Shown here: piece after piece, positions 1 to 7,612 of the stretch
Layout: each line of letters begins with the position of its first letter
Position numbering within the stretch: the first letter of the stretch is position 1
DNA from: Streptomyces sp. ITFR-21
GTDB taxonomy: Bacteria > Actinomycetota > Actinomycetes > Streptomycetales > Streptomycetaceae
Assembly: GCF_031844685.1 (NCBI RefSeq)
Contig: NZ_CP134605.1
Coordinates: 3,368,001 to 3,432,000, forward strand
DNA: 64,000 nt
Reading direction: 5' to 3'
Notes under the pieces: generated by a model
Databases searched by the model: none
The model's input: only the letters and a program-made list of their open reading frames with translations
Told to the model about the DNA's origin: nothing
Made by a program: the position numbers and the translations under genes

Positions 1-87
1 CCCGGTCTGGCTGGTGAACGTCGCGGTGCAGTCGGCGTTGTTTTCGCCGGTGCCCTGGCGGGTGGCGGTGGCGATGGTGATCGTCAC
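1..87 (-). CDS. N-terminus of a probable PP2C-like phosphatase of the element (partial)
   Basis: Only the first 29 codons are in the window. The GTG start at 87 overlaps the TGA of the upstream gene (GTGA) and is preceded by GGAAGG. The N-terminus contains TATRQGTGENNAD, which resembles the start of PP2C-type phosphatases carried on actinomycete elements (a G-x-x-x-x-N-x-D pattern near the first beta strand). This assignment is from memory of family sequences and rests on very little sequence. The rest of the gene runs off the left edge. Confidence 0.45.
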   Translation of the reverse strand, partial: MTITIATATRQGTGENNADCTATFTSQTG

Positions 88-557
88 GGGGTTTCCTTCC
101 GGTCGGGGGTGTACGGGTGGTAGGTGGGCTGGCGCAGGCGGGGGGCGAGGCCGCGGGGCCAGTCGCCGTGGTCCCACGCGGATTCGTACGCCGCGGCGTA
201 CGCGGAGATCGCGTCGCGCACGACGCTATCGAGGCGCTGGCCGGTGCTGAGCAGCGTCGCGAGATCGCGGCGCAGATCGGTGTCGTCGGTGTCGAGCGAC
301 ACGGTGAGCCAGGCCCCGGCGCGGGGCGCGCTGTCTGGCGCGACGGCGTCGTCCGGTGTCGCGGCGGCCTCGCGCGCTGTCGCGGTGGTGTGGGTGAGAT
401 CGCGGCGGACCGCGTCTTTGCCGATGCCCAGGTGGGCGGCGATGGCGCGCAGGCTCATGCCCTCGTCGGCGAGCTTGCGCACGGTGGCGCGCCGGGCGGC
501 GAGACGGTCCGGTCCTGTGTCGCGCCCTGTGTCGCGCGCCGTGTCGTGGTCGGTCAT
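84..557 (-). CDS. Small helix-turn-helix protein of the element
   Basis: 157 residues. Residues about 24-48 form a clear helix-turn-helix (LADEGMSLRAIAAHLGIGKD) like those of resolvase or sigma-like DNA-binding proteins. The remainder is hydrophilic, with a C-terminal part that may form helices (LLSTGQRLDSVVRDAIS). The ATG at 557 overlaps the stop of the gene before it (ATGA), and its own stop overlaps the next GTG, so it is translationally coupled in a long minus-strand operon. Probably a DNA-binding regulator or accessory factor of the element; the target is unknown. The upstream in-frame extension was rejected because it only shadows the neighbouring gene. Confidence 0.75.
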   Translation of the reverse strand: MTDHDTARDTGRDTGPDRLAARRATVRKLADEGMSLRAIAAHLGIGKDAVRRDLTHTTATAREAAATPDDAVAPDSAPRAGAWLTVSLDTDDTDLRRDLATLLSTGQRLDSVVRDAISAYAAAYESAWDHGDWPRGLAPRLRQPTYHPYTPDRKETP

Positions 558-1438
558 GCGCAGCGCTGTCCGTCCTGTGGTGTCGCGTCGGGGTCGCGCT
601 CGTCCGTGGTGTCGGGTGGCGTGGGGGTGGCGCGCTGGGTGATCCCGGTCGCGGGAAGGTTCATGGCGATGGCGGTGAGTCCGGGCATCACCGCGGCGGC
701 CGCGGTGAGTTCGGGCATCACCGCGGCGGCGTGGAGGGCGTACTCGTCCGGGTCGATCTTGCGGCGGCAGGCCTCGCAGCGCACCTCCCACTCGCTGTCG
801 CGGTGGACCACCGCGAACGCGTCGCAGTGCGGGCAGGGTGCGAGGCGGCGGTGTGTGCGCGGCTTGGTGAGGGTGATCGCGCGCACGTTGTGCAGCAGCG
901 CGGTCAGGTCCGAGTACAGGTCGGCAGCGACCGGGAGGTCGAGGGCGTAGGGCAGGTACCGGGTCAGCCACGCGGCCCAGTCTTCGACGTCGTCACCGCC
1001 CCGGTTGAGGGCTGCGTCGCAGCCGCCGGCGGGGGTGAGGTACTCGGTGCCGCCAGCTATCCGGCGGACGCCGAAGGGCTCCAGGTGCTCGGTGCCGCCG
1101 ACTACCCGGTGGGAGGGGAACCAGGTGGCCAGTGCGTCGGCCCAGCCGCGCAGTGCCGCCGCGAGCGGGACGTCGGTCAGGTCGTCGCCGTCCGCCCAGT
1201 GCCCCGGGCCGAGCAGGGACAGCACGCGCAGGTCGACCGGGACCGGGGCGTGGGCCCGGGCGCCGGATCGGCTGCCGGTCAGGGTGCTCCCGCCGGGGAC
1301 GAGGGAGGCCACCAGGGCGGGCAGCTCGTCGACCAGGGCCGAGAGCGTGTAGCGCATCGAGTGCTCGCAGCTCCGGCAGACGGACCGGTTCTCGGCCTCG
1401 GGGACGGGCCGGCTGCAGATGCGGCAGTAGGTGATCAC
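554..1438 (-). CDS. Hypothetical element protein with two zinc-knuckle motifs
   Basis: 294 residues, GTG start at 1438 overlapping the upstream stop by 4 bp. The N-terminus has CRICSRPVP followed by CRSC, a four-cysteine zinc-knuckle pattern. A second CPHCDAF / CEAC pair lies near residues 202-223. The middle part (about 60-190) is a helical domain without a motif I recognise. Near the C-terminus a 30-bp sequence is repeated in tandem (672-701 and 702-731), giving VMPELTAAAA / VMPGLTA. Proteins of this layout are frequent in Streptomyces integrative elements and remain uncharacterised. Nucleic-acid or protein binding is only an inference from the zinc sites. Confidence 0.75.
   Translation of the reverse strand: MITYCRICSRPVPEAENRSVCRSCEHSMRYTLSALVDELPALVASLVPGGSTLTGSRSGARAHAPVPVDLRVLSLLGPGHWADGDDLTDVPLAAALRGWADALATWFPSHRVVGGTEHLEPFGVRRIAGGTEYLTPAGGCDAALNRGGDDVEDWAAWLTRYLPYALDLPVAADLYSDLTALLHNVRAITLTKPRTHRRLAPCPHCDAFAVVHRDSEWEVRCEACRRKIDPDEYALHAAAVMPELTAAAAVMPGLTAIAMNLPATGITQRATPTPPDTTDERDPDATPQDGQRCA
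672..731. repeat. Tandem repeat, two 30-bp units inside a CDS
   Basis: Units 672-701 and 702-731 are nearly identical (a C/T difference in the middle and a C/G difference at the last base). They are in frame with the zinc-knuckle protein and duplicate a 10-residue segment near its C-terminus. Confidence 0.85.
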
Positions 1439-1668
1439 GGAGTCGGTCCCATGGGTGTGGAGTAGCCGCGCAGGAGCACCGTGAGCGGCGGGATCGTCGG
1501 GTCGGCGATGAGCGGGAGGCTGAGCAGCCGGCCGTATCCGGCGTGCAGCAGCGGGCCGGGCGAGGGCTTGTCGCGGACCGCCCCCAGCAGCACGCGGAGG
1601 ACTTCGAGGGTGCCGGCCTCGGCGGCGATCTCCTCGATGGGCTGGCCCGGGACGATGATCAGGCGCAC
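1435..1668 (-). CDS. Small hypothetical protein of the element
   Basis: 77 residues, beginning MRLIIVPGQPIEEI from a GTG at 1668, two bases after the stop of the upstream exoribonuclease gene. Its TGA overlaps the GTG of the next gene (GTGA). No motif is recognised. The composition is mixed alpha/beta with short hydrophobic stretches but no convincing membrane segment. Spacing and overlaps at both ends support a real gene in the same transcription unit. A much longer open frame upstream in this frame is arginine-rich antisense-like noise and was not used. Confidence 0.6.
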   Translation of the reverse strand: MRLIIVPGQPIEEIAAEAGTLEVLRVLLGAVRDKPSPGPLLHAGYGRLLSLPLIADPTIPPLTVLLRGYSTPMGPTP

Positions 1669-1670
1669 GG

Positions 1671-2273
1671 TCAGCCGCCCTCTGGGGTGCTGCCGGCAGC
1701 GCTGCGGGCGGCCAGGAAGAGCCGGACCGTGCGGTTGTGCCGCGCGTCTTCCAGCGGGTGGTGCGCGCCGTGTTCCATGGCGGGCAGTTCCGGGTTGCCG
1801 GCCGCCGCGGCCAGGCCCTTGGTGTCGTAGAACCAGCGCGGGATCATCGTCGGCATGACGGCCCAGTCGTGGTCCCACAGGCCGTGCAGGCGCACGATGT
1901 CCTGCGCGCCGTGGTTGGCGTAGAGGTATGTGGTGGCCGCGGTGGTGTCGGCGAAATAGGCGCTGACCTCGTCGCGGATCGTCGGATAAGGCCGTACCTC
2001 GGTGCCGTGGAGGTCCAGCACGCCGCGGGGGTTGAGCGGGAGGTAGGGCCAGACGTTCTCCCTCATCCAGGGGTCCGCGTGGACGGCGGTGGTGTCCATG
2101 CCGCGGTTGACGGCGTAGTAGTCGGTGCCGTCGTCGTCGGTGAGCGCGAGCGAGACCAGGCCGCGGCTGGTGAGGTTGTGGCGAAGGAACTCGGTGTCGA
2201 TGTAGACGTGCCTGATCGTGCTGGTCGGCGCGGTGCCGGTCGGAGTGTGCCGGTCGGTGAGCAGTTCGTCCAT
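1671..2273 (-). CDS. 3'-5' exoribonuclease, Rv2179c-like (DEDD family)
   Basis: 200 residues, ATG at 2273. Residues 23-29 read VYIDTEF, the first DEDD motif (D26, E28). The C-terminal HHPLEDARHN (about 171-180) supplies the histidine and last aspartate typical of DEDDh nucleases, and D125 in AQDIVRL is a candidate for the middle acid. Overall it aligns in outline with the Rv2179c-like exoribonuclease family: YYAVNRGMD after the first strand, then W-x-R-x-N-V-x-P-x-LP. It would trim or degrade RNA 3' ends using two metal ions. Carriage on an integrative element is notable; it could be a defence, anti-defence or housekeeping accessory, but nothing in the sequence decides that. Confidence 0.8.
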   Translation of the reverse strand: MDELLTDRHTPTGTAPTSTIRHVYIDTEFLRHNLTSRGLVSLALTDDDGTDYYAVNRGMDTTAVHADPWMRENVWPYLPLNPRGVLDLHGTEVRPYPTIRDEVSAYFADTTAATTYLYANHGAQDIVRLHGLWDHDWAVMPTMIPRWFYDTKGLAAAAGNPELPAMEHGAHHPLEDARHNRTVRLFLAARSAAGSTPEGG

Positions 2274-2276
2274 GGG

Positions 2277-2486
2277 TCAGTCCTCCGGGGTGGTTTCGGG
2301 TACGGGCAGGTCGAGGGCGAAAGCCAGCTGGCCGGTGCCGGGGTGGGCGATGTCGCGCAGTCCGCGGCGGCAGACGGGGCCGGTGCCCAGCGCGCGGGAG
2401 GCGATCTCGCGCAGCGGCCGGCGGCACTCGCTGCACAGCACCTCGATGTTCGTGTCGAGGGCGTCGGCGCGCGGGTCGGCGCTCAG
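2277..2486 (-). CDS. Small zinc-binding protein, DUF6011-like
   Basis: About 69 residues if translation starts at a CTG (2486) overlapping the stop of the upstream gene. No ATG, GTG or TTG is well placed, so the start is uncertain and a short GTG-started form inside is possible. The core reads VLCSECRRPLREIAS then GTGPVC, matching the C-x2-C-R-P-L ... G-x-G-P-x-C pattern of DUF6011 zinc knuckles common in phages and actinomycete elements. The gene sits 3 bp upstream of the exoribonuclease gene. Function unknown. Confidence 0.6.
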   Translation of the reverse strand: MSADPRADALDTNIEVLCSECRRPLREIASRALGTGPVCRRGLRDIAHPGTGQLAFALDLPVPETTPED

Positions 2487-2986
2487 AACGGCGGCTCGTC
2501 GGAGTAGCCGGAGGGCTGACCGCGCCGGCGCTCCACGAGGCGCGGGAGCGGCACCAGCCGGACGACCCAGCGGGGGTTCCAGCAGGGGCAGTGCTGCCAG
2601 AGGGTTTCGCCGTCCTCGGCGCTGCCGCCGTCGGAGATGTAGGTGTTCCAGCCGCCGTGGCCGAGGCAGGCCGGGCAGGTGGGCAGCGGCGTGTCGATCA
2701 CGACGAGGGCCGATCGGGGCTCGGCGCGGTAGGCCAGGCGGGGGCGGGGACTGGTGGTGCGGCCGGGCGGGGTGAGCGCGGCGGATATCCGCAGGCAGAC
2801 CAGGAACAGCGCGGCGAGGGTGAACGGGGCGCCGGCGCCCACGACCACGCACGTGGCGGGGGTGGACCAGCCGGTGGCGACGGCCCAGGCGATGGCCAGG
2901 CCGGCCAGGGTGCCGCAGACGGTTACCGCCCAGCCGAGCGGGTTGCTGGTGGTGTGCCGGGCGGGCGCCGGCGGGCGGCCGGTCAT
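2483..2986 (-). CDS. Two-helix membrane protein with cytosolic zinc motif
   Basis: 167 residues, ATG at 2986 overlapping the upstream stop. Two hydrophobic segments at about 17-36 and 44-67 predict an N-terminal membrane hairpin. After a basic linker come CPACLGHGGW and HCPCW, which look like a small zinc-binding (DnaJ-type CxxCxGxG-like) module near residues 104-138. It may be a membrane-anchored accessory protein of the element, for example in transfer or entry exclusion, but that is inference from topology alone. Confidence 0.7.
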   Translation of the reverse strand: MTGRPPAPARHTTSNPLGWAVTVCGTLAGLAIAWAVATGWSTPATCVVVGAGAPFTLAALFLVCLRISAALTPPGRTTSPRPRLAYRAEPRSALVVIDTPLPTCPACLGHGGWNTYISDGGSAEDGETLWQHCPCWNPRWVVRLVPLPRLVERRRGQPSGYSDEPPF

Positions 2987-3573
2987 CGGCCCGGCGCCTG
3001 GTGGGGGATGACCGCGCCGTCGCGGACGAGGGTGATGTGTTCGGCGCCGGCCTCGAACCAGGGCTCCATCAGCGGGTCGGTGTCCTCGTCCACGGCGTAG
3101 CAGCCGGTCGTCGCCAGGATCTCCACCGGGAGGTTGGGGCTGTGGTGCAGCAGCCGCATGGACAGGAACGGCTCGGCGTCGGCGGCCTCGATGACGTACG
3201 TCTCGCCGTACGCCGGGTACGGCCCGACCGCCCCGTACGTGATGTGGACGATGTCTCCGGGCCGCGCCGGGTACCAGGGCGCGGCCTCCAGCTGCGCGCC
3301 GCCGTCCATGAGGGCGCCGATCTCGCCGGCCAGGTCGCGGCGGCGCTTGGCGTCCTCGGCCCGGGCCAGCGGACTGCCTGCCGCCGCGCCGGGGTCGGTC
3401 AGCGCGGTGGACAGGCGCAGGGCCAGGCCGTCCACGGTGCCCGTCCAGGTGTGCGACGGACCCTGCGGCTGCTGCTCGGTGACGACGATCTGCATGTTCG
3501 CGCGGACGCCGCCGGGGATGAGACTGGTCAGCGACTGGGTGATGGTGTCGAGTTGGGCGGGGGCGTGGGTCAT
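2983..3573 (-). CDS. Hypothetical element protein
   Basis: 196 residues, ATG at 3573 overlapping the upstream stop by 4 bp. It is soluble, with no signal peptide or membrane segment. The middle part (about 95-150) has PARPGDIVHITYG and YGETYVIE, suggesting a small beta-barrel-like fold. I do not recognise the family. It belongs to the same coupled operon as its neighbours. Confidence 0.7.
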   Translation of the reverse strand: MTHAPAQLDTITQSLTSLIPGGVRANMQIVVTEQQPQGPSHTWTGTVDGLALRLSTALTDPGAAAGSPLARAEDAKRRRDLAGEIGALMDGGAQLEAAPWYPARPGDIVHITYGAVGPYPAYGETYVIEAADAEPFLSMRLLHHSPNLPVEILATTGCYAVDEDTDPLMEPWFEAGAEHITLVRDGAVIPHQAPGR

Positions 3574-3761
3574 CGGGGCGTTTCCTTCGTGGTGATGTGC
3601 AGGGGCAGGGCGGTGATGTGCCAGCCGTCGGCGAGCAGGTCCGCGACGGAGCGGCGGGAGATGCGGTCAGCGGCGGCGGGCTCGATCCCTTCGGCGACCA
3701 TGGCGGTCCTGATGACGGCGGCCGCGGCGTCCGCGATGATCCGGTGGGCCGGCGACGTCAC
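3570..3761 (-). CDS. Small hypothetical protein
   Basis: 63 residues. The GTG at 3761 overlaps the upstream TGA (GTGA), the arrangement used repeatedly in this cluster, and the stop overlaps the next ATG. The protein is mostly helical (AHRIIADAAAAVIRTAMVAEG) with no motif. An upstream ATG in the same frame would overlap the previous gene by more than 100 bp and was rejected. Confidence 0.6.
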   Translation of the reverse strand: MTSPAHRIIADAAAAVIRTAMVAEGIEPAAADRISRRSVADLLADGWHITALPLHITTKETPR

Positions 3762-4069
3762 CGGTACCGCCAGGGGGCGGCGCGGCGTACCGGGCGCGGG
3801 GCCAGGCGGGACTGGCGGGGCTTGCGGGGCGGCGGGTTGCTGCACGTCGCGGGATGCGGCATCGCGCGCCATTCCAGGTGGTCCAGGTCGGGGCGCTCCC
3901 GGGTGAGCGCGCGGGAGCGCACCCGGCCCACGCTGTCGGTGTGCACCGCGGTGTTGCCCGATTCATCGGGCTCGGCGTTGACGGCCAGGGGGCGGCCGGC
4001 CTCGGTGACCGTCCACCGGATGTCGGCTCCGCAGCGGTCGCAGCTCTCCACGTCAGCGGCACTGGGCAT
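3758..4069 (-). CDS. Small zinc-knuckle protein
   Basis: 103 residues from ATG 4069. The N-terminus has CDRCGADIRW followed by a short beta-hairpin (TVTEAGRPLAVN), a form often seen in small element-borne proteins, and a single further cysteine appears in HPATCSNPP. The C-terminal third is arginine/proline-rich. There is no enzymatic motif. It lies 15 bp downstream of the winged-helix protein gene. Confidence 0.7.
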   Translation of the reverse strand: MPSAADVESCDRCGADIRWTVTEAGRPLAVNAEPDESGNTAVHTDSVGRVRSRALTRERPDLDHLEWRAMPHPATCSNPPPRKPRQSRLAPRPVRRAAPWRYR

Positions 4070-4084
4070 GTCTCTCTCGTCTCG

Positions 4085-5398
4085 TCAGGCGGGCTGGTGA
4101 TGGCGGCGGTTGGCGGCGGGCAGATCGCACCGGGCGCACGCGCCGCGGCGGTCCGGCGTGTAGGGATGCGTCCCCGGCGCGGGCGGCAGCCGGTGCCGGC
4201 CAGGGTCCGGCTGGGGTCTGGAAGTGCGCAGCTCCGCGCATGCCTCACAGGCCATGCCGGTGTGCCAGATCACTCCGGACTCGCAGGCGGTGAGGCCGCA
4301 GCCGTGGCGTACGACGGCCGGGCCGAGCAGCCACCGCCCCGGGTCGCGGATCTCGGTGGTGCTGGCGTAGCGGTGCTGGAGGCGCCCGCGGAGCCGTTCG
4401 ATCTCCACGCCCTGGTCGAGCTCCCGGCCGATGCGTCGGGCGAGCTCCCGGACCACGTACTCCGACAGGCCCGGCAGCAGCGGGCCTACCGGCTGGAGGA
4501 CCCGCCAGATCCGCGGGGACAGGCTCAGGCCCGGCCCCCGGTACACCGGCGGCGCCTCGGTGCGCTGCCCGGCGAAGCCGGCGAAGACCGGGTTTCCCGG
4601 GTTTTCCACAGCTTTACTACCGGTATCTCGCCTACGGCGGATGGGAAGACCGGCCTGCGCATCGGGTGAGTCAGACCTGTGGTCTTCCTTAGCCGCGAGG
4701 GACCCCTCACCAGGATCACCACCCGATCCCTCATCAAGATCAGTGAGAGCCAGCTGCTCGTGCTCGTGGGGCTGGGCGTGGACCTCATAGAGGTGGCGGC
4801 CCTGGTATCCGGCCCGCCGGTCCACGGTGATCCACCCGGCCTCCTCCAGGCCGGTCACGATGCGGCCCACCGAGCGGTCGCCCAGCGGCTGCCCGGCCCG
4901 CGCGCCGGTGCGGTGCCGCAGCACTTGGCCGAGCTCGGTGTGGCTGACCGGGTGGCCGGTGGCGGTGGCGTAGGCGATGGCCGCGTAGGCGCGCAGCTGC
5001 CGCGGCGTGAGCGCCTCGGCGGCCCGGGACGGCACCAGGGCGAAGGGCTCGGCGCGCGGGGCGGCGCGAGGCCGGCGGACCGCGGTCTGCCCCCGCCCGC
5101 CCGGAAGCGTCCGCCGCGTCGTAATGACCTCCACCACGTCGTCCCCGGGCGCCGGCCGGGTCAGCTGGGTCAGCGCCCGCTCCACCGCGCCGCGGGACAG
5201 CCCCAGCAGACCGGACAGGTAGGCGACCCCGGCCTCGCACCCGGCGGGCCGCTGCCCGGCCGCCCCGGGCAGGCGCCGCCGGGCGAGCGCCGCGATCTTG
5301 ACGTACACCGCGAGGGCGGCGTCCCCGTACGTACTGCCGGTGACCACACGCCAGGGCACACGGACGGGGCTGGACACGGCGCGGGTCACTCCTCTCAT
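4085..5398 (-). CDS. Winged-helix DNA-binding protein of the element
   Basis: 437 residues using the ATG at 5398 (MRGVTRAVSSPVRVPWRVV); a longer frame to 5485 only adds arginine-rich sequence. The N-terminal part (about 20-90) and a second part (about 140-225) both look like winged-helix domains: the first has YLSGLLGLSRGAVERAL, the second SHTELGQVLRHR then DRSVGRIVTGLEEAGW. The C-terminus carries a cysteine cluster (CGLTACESG, CEACAEL, CARCDLP) consistent with zinc binding. Such two-wing proteins are frequent in actinomycete elements and may act in replication initiation or regulation; that role is inferred, not shown. Confidence 0.75.
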   Translation of the reverse strand: MRGVTRAVSSPVRVPWRVVTGSTYGDAALAVYVKIAALARRRLPGAAGQRPAGCEAGVAYLSGLLGLSRGAVERALTQLTRPAPGDDVVEVITTRRTLPGGRGQTAVRRPRAAPRAEPFALVPSRAAEALTPRQLRAYAAIAYATATGHPVSHTELGQVLRHRTGARAGQPLGDRSVGRIVTGLEEAGWITVDRRAGYQGRHLYEVHAQPHEHEQLALTDLDEGSGGDPGEGSLAAKEDHRSDSPDAQAGLPIRRRRDTGSKAVENPGNPVFAGFAGQRTEAPPVYRGPGLSLSPRIWRVLQPVGPLLPGLSEYVVRELARRIGRELDQGVEIERLRGRLQHRYASTTEIRDPGRWLLGPAVVRHGCGLTACESGVIWHTGMACEACAELRTSRPQPDPGRHRLPPAPGTHPYTPDRRGACARCDLPAANRRHHQPA

Positions 5399-5500
5399 GG
5401 CTGGACTGGCACGACGGACAGGGCGGGCAGGGGCACAGCGGGGGCGCAGGGGGTGGTGCCGGCGGCCCGCACGGGGGGCGAGCACGTGCGGGCCGCCGGG

Positions 5501-5950
5501 TCAGGGCCGGGCGCCGGGGCCGGGCGTCGGGGGGATGAGGAGCTCGATCACGGAGGGCTGGTCGCTGCGCTCGGCCGGGACCCGCCGCAGAAATCCGTGC
5601 TGGCCGAGGACGTGCAGGTTTTCGCGGACCCGCACGGCTGCCAGGCCGGTGGCCGCAGCCAGCCACCCGTAGCCGACCCGGTACGCCGGCCCGGTCACCC
5701 CCGTGGCCCAGTTCGCCCGCAGGGCCAGGACAAGAGCGACCAGGCGGACCGACGGTGACAGCCCGCTGAAGCGAATGGCGGCCTCGTAGCGGGCCAGGAA
5801 CGGCGCACCCGGATCCAGCACAGGCCGCTCGGGCTGGACCGGGGGCAGCGGGGGCGGCGGGGGGACGGCGGCCCCGGTCTGGACGAGGCGGGCGGTCAGC
5901 GGCCGGTGCGGCCGGTGGGCCAGGTCGCCCGGACTCGGCACGGTGGGCAT
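5501..5950 (-). CDS. Winged-helix-type regulator
   Basis: 149 residues from the ATG at 5950 (MPTVPSPGD). A proline-rich N-terminus precedes a helix-turn-helix (SPSVRLVALVLALRANW ... YGWLAAATGLAAVRVRENLHVL) and a short wing (GFLRRVPAERSDQPSVIELL). It resembles the DNA-binding half of the preceding larger protein. The 102-bp gap to the larger gene is the widest in this part of the cluster and could hold a promoter, but I saw no clear signal. Confidence 0.7.
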   Translation of the reverse strand: MPTVPSPGDLAHRPHRPLTARLVQTGAAVPPPPPLPPVQPERPVLDPGAPFLARYEAAIRFSGLSPSVRLVALVLALRANWATGVTGPAYRVGYGWLAAATGLAAVRVRENLHVLGQHGFLRRVPAERSDQPSVIELLIPPTPGPGARP

Positions 5951-5960
5951 GGGTTTCTCC

Positions 5961-6203
5961 TCAGCGGGTGGCGGGGTGCGCGGACCGCGGCAGGGCGGCG
6001 CGGGGCGTCGGGGCGGGGCGCGGTGGGGGCGGTGCGGGGTCGTGGTGGGTGGGCCAGCCGGGGCCGGGCGGTGCCTCCGGCCGCCCGGCCTCCGCTGCCG
6101 GTGTGTGCCGGGCACACCGCCACCCGCAGATGTAGAGACGGGCGTAGGTGTAGGCGTGCGGGGCGGCGAGGGACTCGCACGGCGGCGGCCGACGCGGCTT
6201 CAC
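5961..6203 (-). CDS. Small cysteine-containing element protein
   Basis: 80 residues, GTG at 6203 overlapping the upstream TGA. The part YARLYICGWRCARHTPAA matches a small protein that recurs beside coiled-coil genes in Streptomyces integrative elements (recognised from memory). It has a C-x3-C pattern followed by a proline-rich tail. Databases often mislabel such arginine/proline-rich proteins as LigA; there is no enzymatic evidence here. Confidence 0.6.
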   Translation of the reverse strand: MKPRRPPPCESLAAPHAYTYARLYICGWRCARHTPAAEAGRPEAPPGPGWPTHHDPAPPPPRPAPTPRAALPRSAHPATR

Positions 6204-6694
6204 GGGGCGGGCCGGTCCCGGGTCCCGGCCCCGGAACCCGCCGCGGCCGGGGCCGGGTGCGGAACCGCGGCCGGGATCCGGGCCGCGGGCGCGGCACCGG
6301 CTGCCGGCGCCGCGGCTTCGGCGCGGGCTTGGGCTTGGGCGGTCTCGGCCGACAGGTCGATCCCGCGGACCATGAGCTGGTCGAGCAGTCCGCGGGCGGC
6401 CAGCTCCGGGCCGGCTCCCGTCTGCAGGGCCAGGACGTGCGCGGCGATCAGGTGGCGCATGGTGACGGCGTCGGTCCGGGCGCGGGCGGCGCCGGCCTGT
6501 ACCCGGCCCAGGTCGGCGCCGACCTGCGCGGCCCGCTCGGCCAGCTGCACCGCGATCGTCTCCCCCGCCGTGCGCTGACCCTGCAGCTGGCCCCGCAGGA
6601 CCGCGGCCTGCTCGCGGGCCTCGCCCAGCTCCTCGCGCGCCCGGTCCAGCTCGCGGGCCAGGCGCTCACGCTCGGTCTCGTCATGTCTGGACAT
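6200..6694 (-). CDS. Coiled-coil protein
   Basis: 164 residues. The first 60 residues are almost purely charged heptads (ERERLARELDRAREELGEAR), a strong coiled-coil prediction; the last third is an alanine/proline-rich tail. Its start overlaps the end of the next upstream gene and its stop overlaps the next GTG. It is likely structural or a scaffold within the element's machinery, with no catalytic motif. Confidence 0.7.
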   Translation of the reverse strand: MSRHDETERERLARELDRAREELGEAREQAAVLRGQLQGQRTAGETIAVQLAERAAQVGADLGRVQAGAARARTDAVTMRHLIAAHVLALQTGAGPELAARGLLDQLMVRGIDLSAETAQAQARAEAAAPAAGAAPAARIPAAVPHPAPAAAGSGAGTRDRPAP

Positions 6695-6944
6695 CGGATC
6701 CGGATCCCTTTCTGGGCGGCTGGGGGGCGGGGCGTGCGGCGTCCTGGGCGGTCAGGCCCAGGACCGCGAGCAGATAGCGCAGATCGGAGCCGTCGACGGC
6801 GTGGGCGGCGGCCTGCCGCACGCACTCCCGCCGCTCCGCAGCGGACAGCGGGCGCGCGCTCATCAGGTGGCGCCCGGTCGGGTTCTTCTCGGCCGCGGTC
6901 GGACCCGCCGAGACCGCCGGGACCGCCTTCTTCCTGGCGGCCAT
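6681..6944 (-). CDS. Small basic/helical protein
   Basis: 87 residues starting at the ATG at 6944 (MAARKKAVPAV), which overlaps the upstream stop by one base (TGATG). It has a helical C-terminal half (SAAERRECVRQAAAHAVDG ... LRYLLAVLGL). No family recognised. A longer N-terminal extension to 7043 would overlap the neighbouring gene and was rejected. Confidence 0.6.
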   Translation of the reverse strand: MAARKKAVPAVSAGPTAAEKNPTGRHLMSARPLSAAERRECVRQAAAHAVDGSDLRYLLAVLGLTAQDAARPAPQPPRKGSGSDVQT

Positions 6945-7612
6945 CAGCAGGCACCAGCCGAACCGGTCGCAGTCGCAGCCCCGGTCGCGGTCGCGGTCGC
7001 CCCGCCCGCCTGGGCGGCCTGGGCGAGCTGGGCGGCGATCCACCGCGCGGCAGCCGTCGGCGTCGCCAGCCCGTCGGTCGCCACCGCCCAGCGGATGCCG
7101 TAGCCGTACCGGCCGTACGGGTCAGGGACGGCGACCGCGCCGTAGCGCACCGCACCGCGCTTGCCGCGGGTCTGGCTGATCTCGCCCACCAGGTCCTCGC
7201 GCACCGGCCGGGTCACGCCCGGCCGGGTCACGATGTAGTCCCACGGCATGTCCTCGCTGAGCCGGCCGAAGCTGAGGAAGGGCTGGCCCTGCCACAGCAG
7301 CAGCCCGGCCCTGCGCTCCGGCGCCAGTCCGTACCCGAGGGACCGGGTGCTGGTGGTGGACACACCGGTCTCGCTGGTGATGACGTACGCGCACCCGCAC
7401 GACCGGCACACGATCCGCACCGTCGTGCGCTCCATCCGCGGCCCGTGCCCGCACTCCTCGGCCGGGCAGGCGTGCGGCGCGGTGCTCTCCCGGTCCCGGG
7501 GCCGGTACACGTCGTACTCGGTCTTCGTGTCGACCGTCCACGCCGGCCGCTTGCACGCCGTGTGGTGGTGCAGCTCGTCCCAGCCGAGATAGGACTCCTC
7601 CGCCGAGGTCAC
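6944..7612 (-). CDS. Conserved hypothetical AICE protein with zinc site
   Basis: 222 residues, GTG at 7612 overlapping the upstream TGA. The sequence YLGWDELHHHTACKRPAW, the pair CPAEEC / CRSCGC (about 50-80) and LLLWQGQPFLSFGRLSED are features I recognise from a family found repeatedly in Streptomyces integrative elements. Four cysteines in two pairs predict a zinc ribbon. Despite its wide distribution I know of no assigned function. The C-terminus ends in an alanine/threonine-rich low-complexity tail. Confidence 0.7.
   Translation of the reverse strand: MTSAEESYLGWDELHHHTACKRPAWTVDTKTEYDVYRPRDRESTAPHACPAEECGHGPRMERTTVRIVCRSCGCAYVITSETGVSTTSTRSLGYGLAPERRAGLLLWQGQPFLSFGRLSEDMPWDYIVTRPGVTRPVREDLVGEISQTRGKRGAVRYGAVAVPDPYGRYGYGIRWAVATDGLATPTAAARWIAAQLAQAAQAGGATATATGAATATGSAGAC

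Noticed and set aside
1435..2436. A 333-codon minus-strand frame overlapping the exoribonuclease
   Set aside because: Most of it is arginine/histidine/proline-rich antisense-like sequence; only its last 77 codons, from the GTG at 1668, form a plausible gene.
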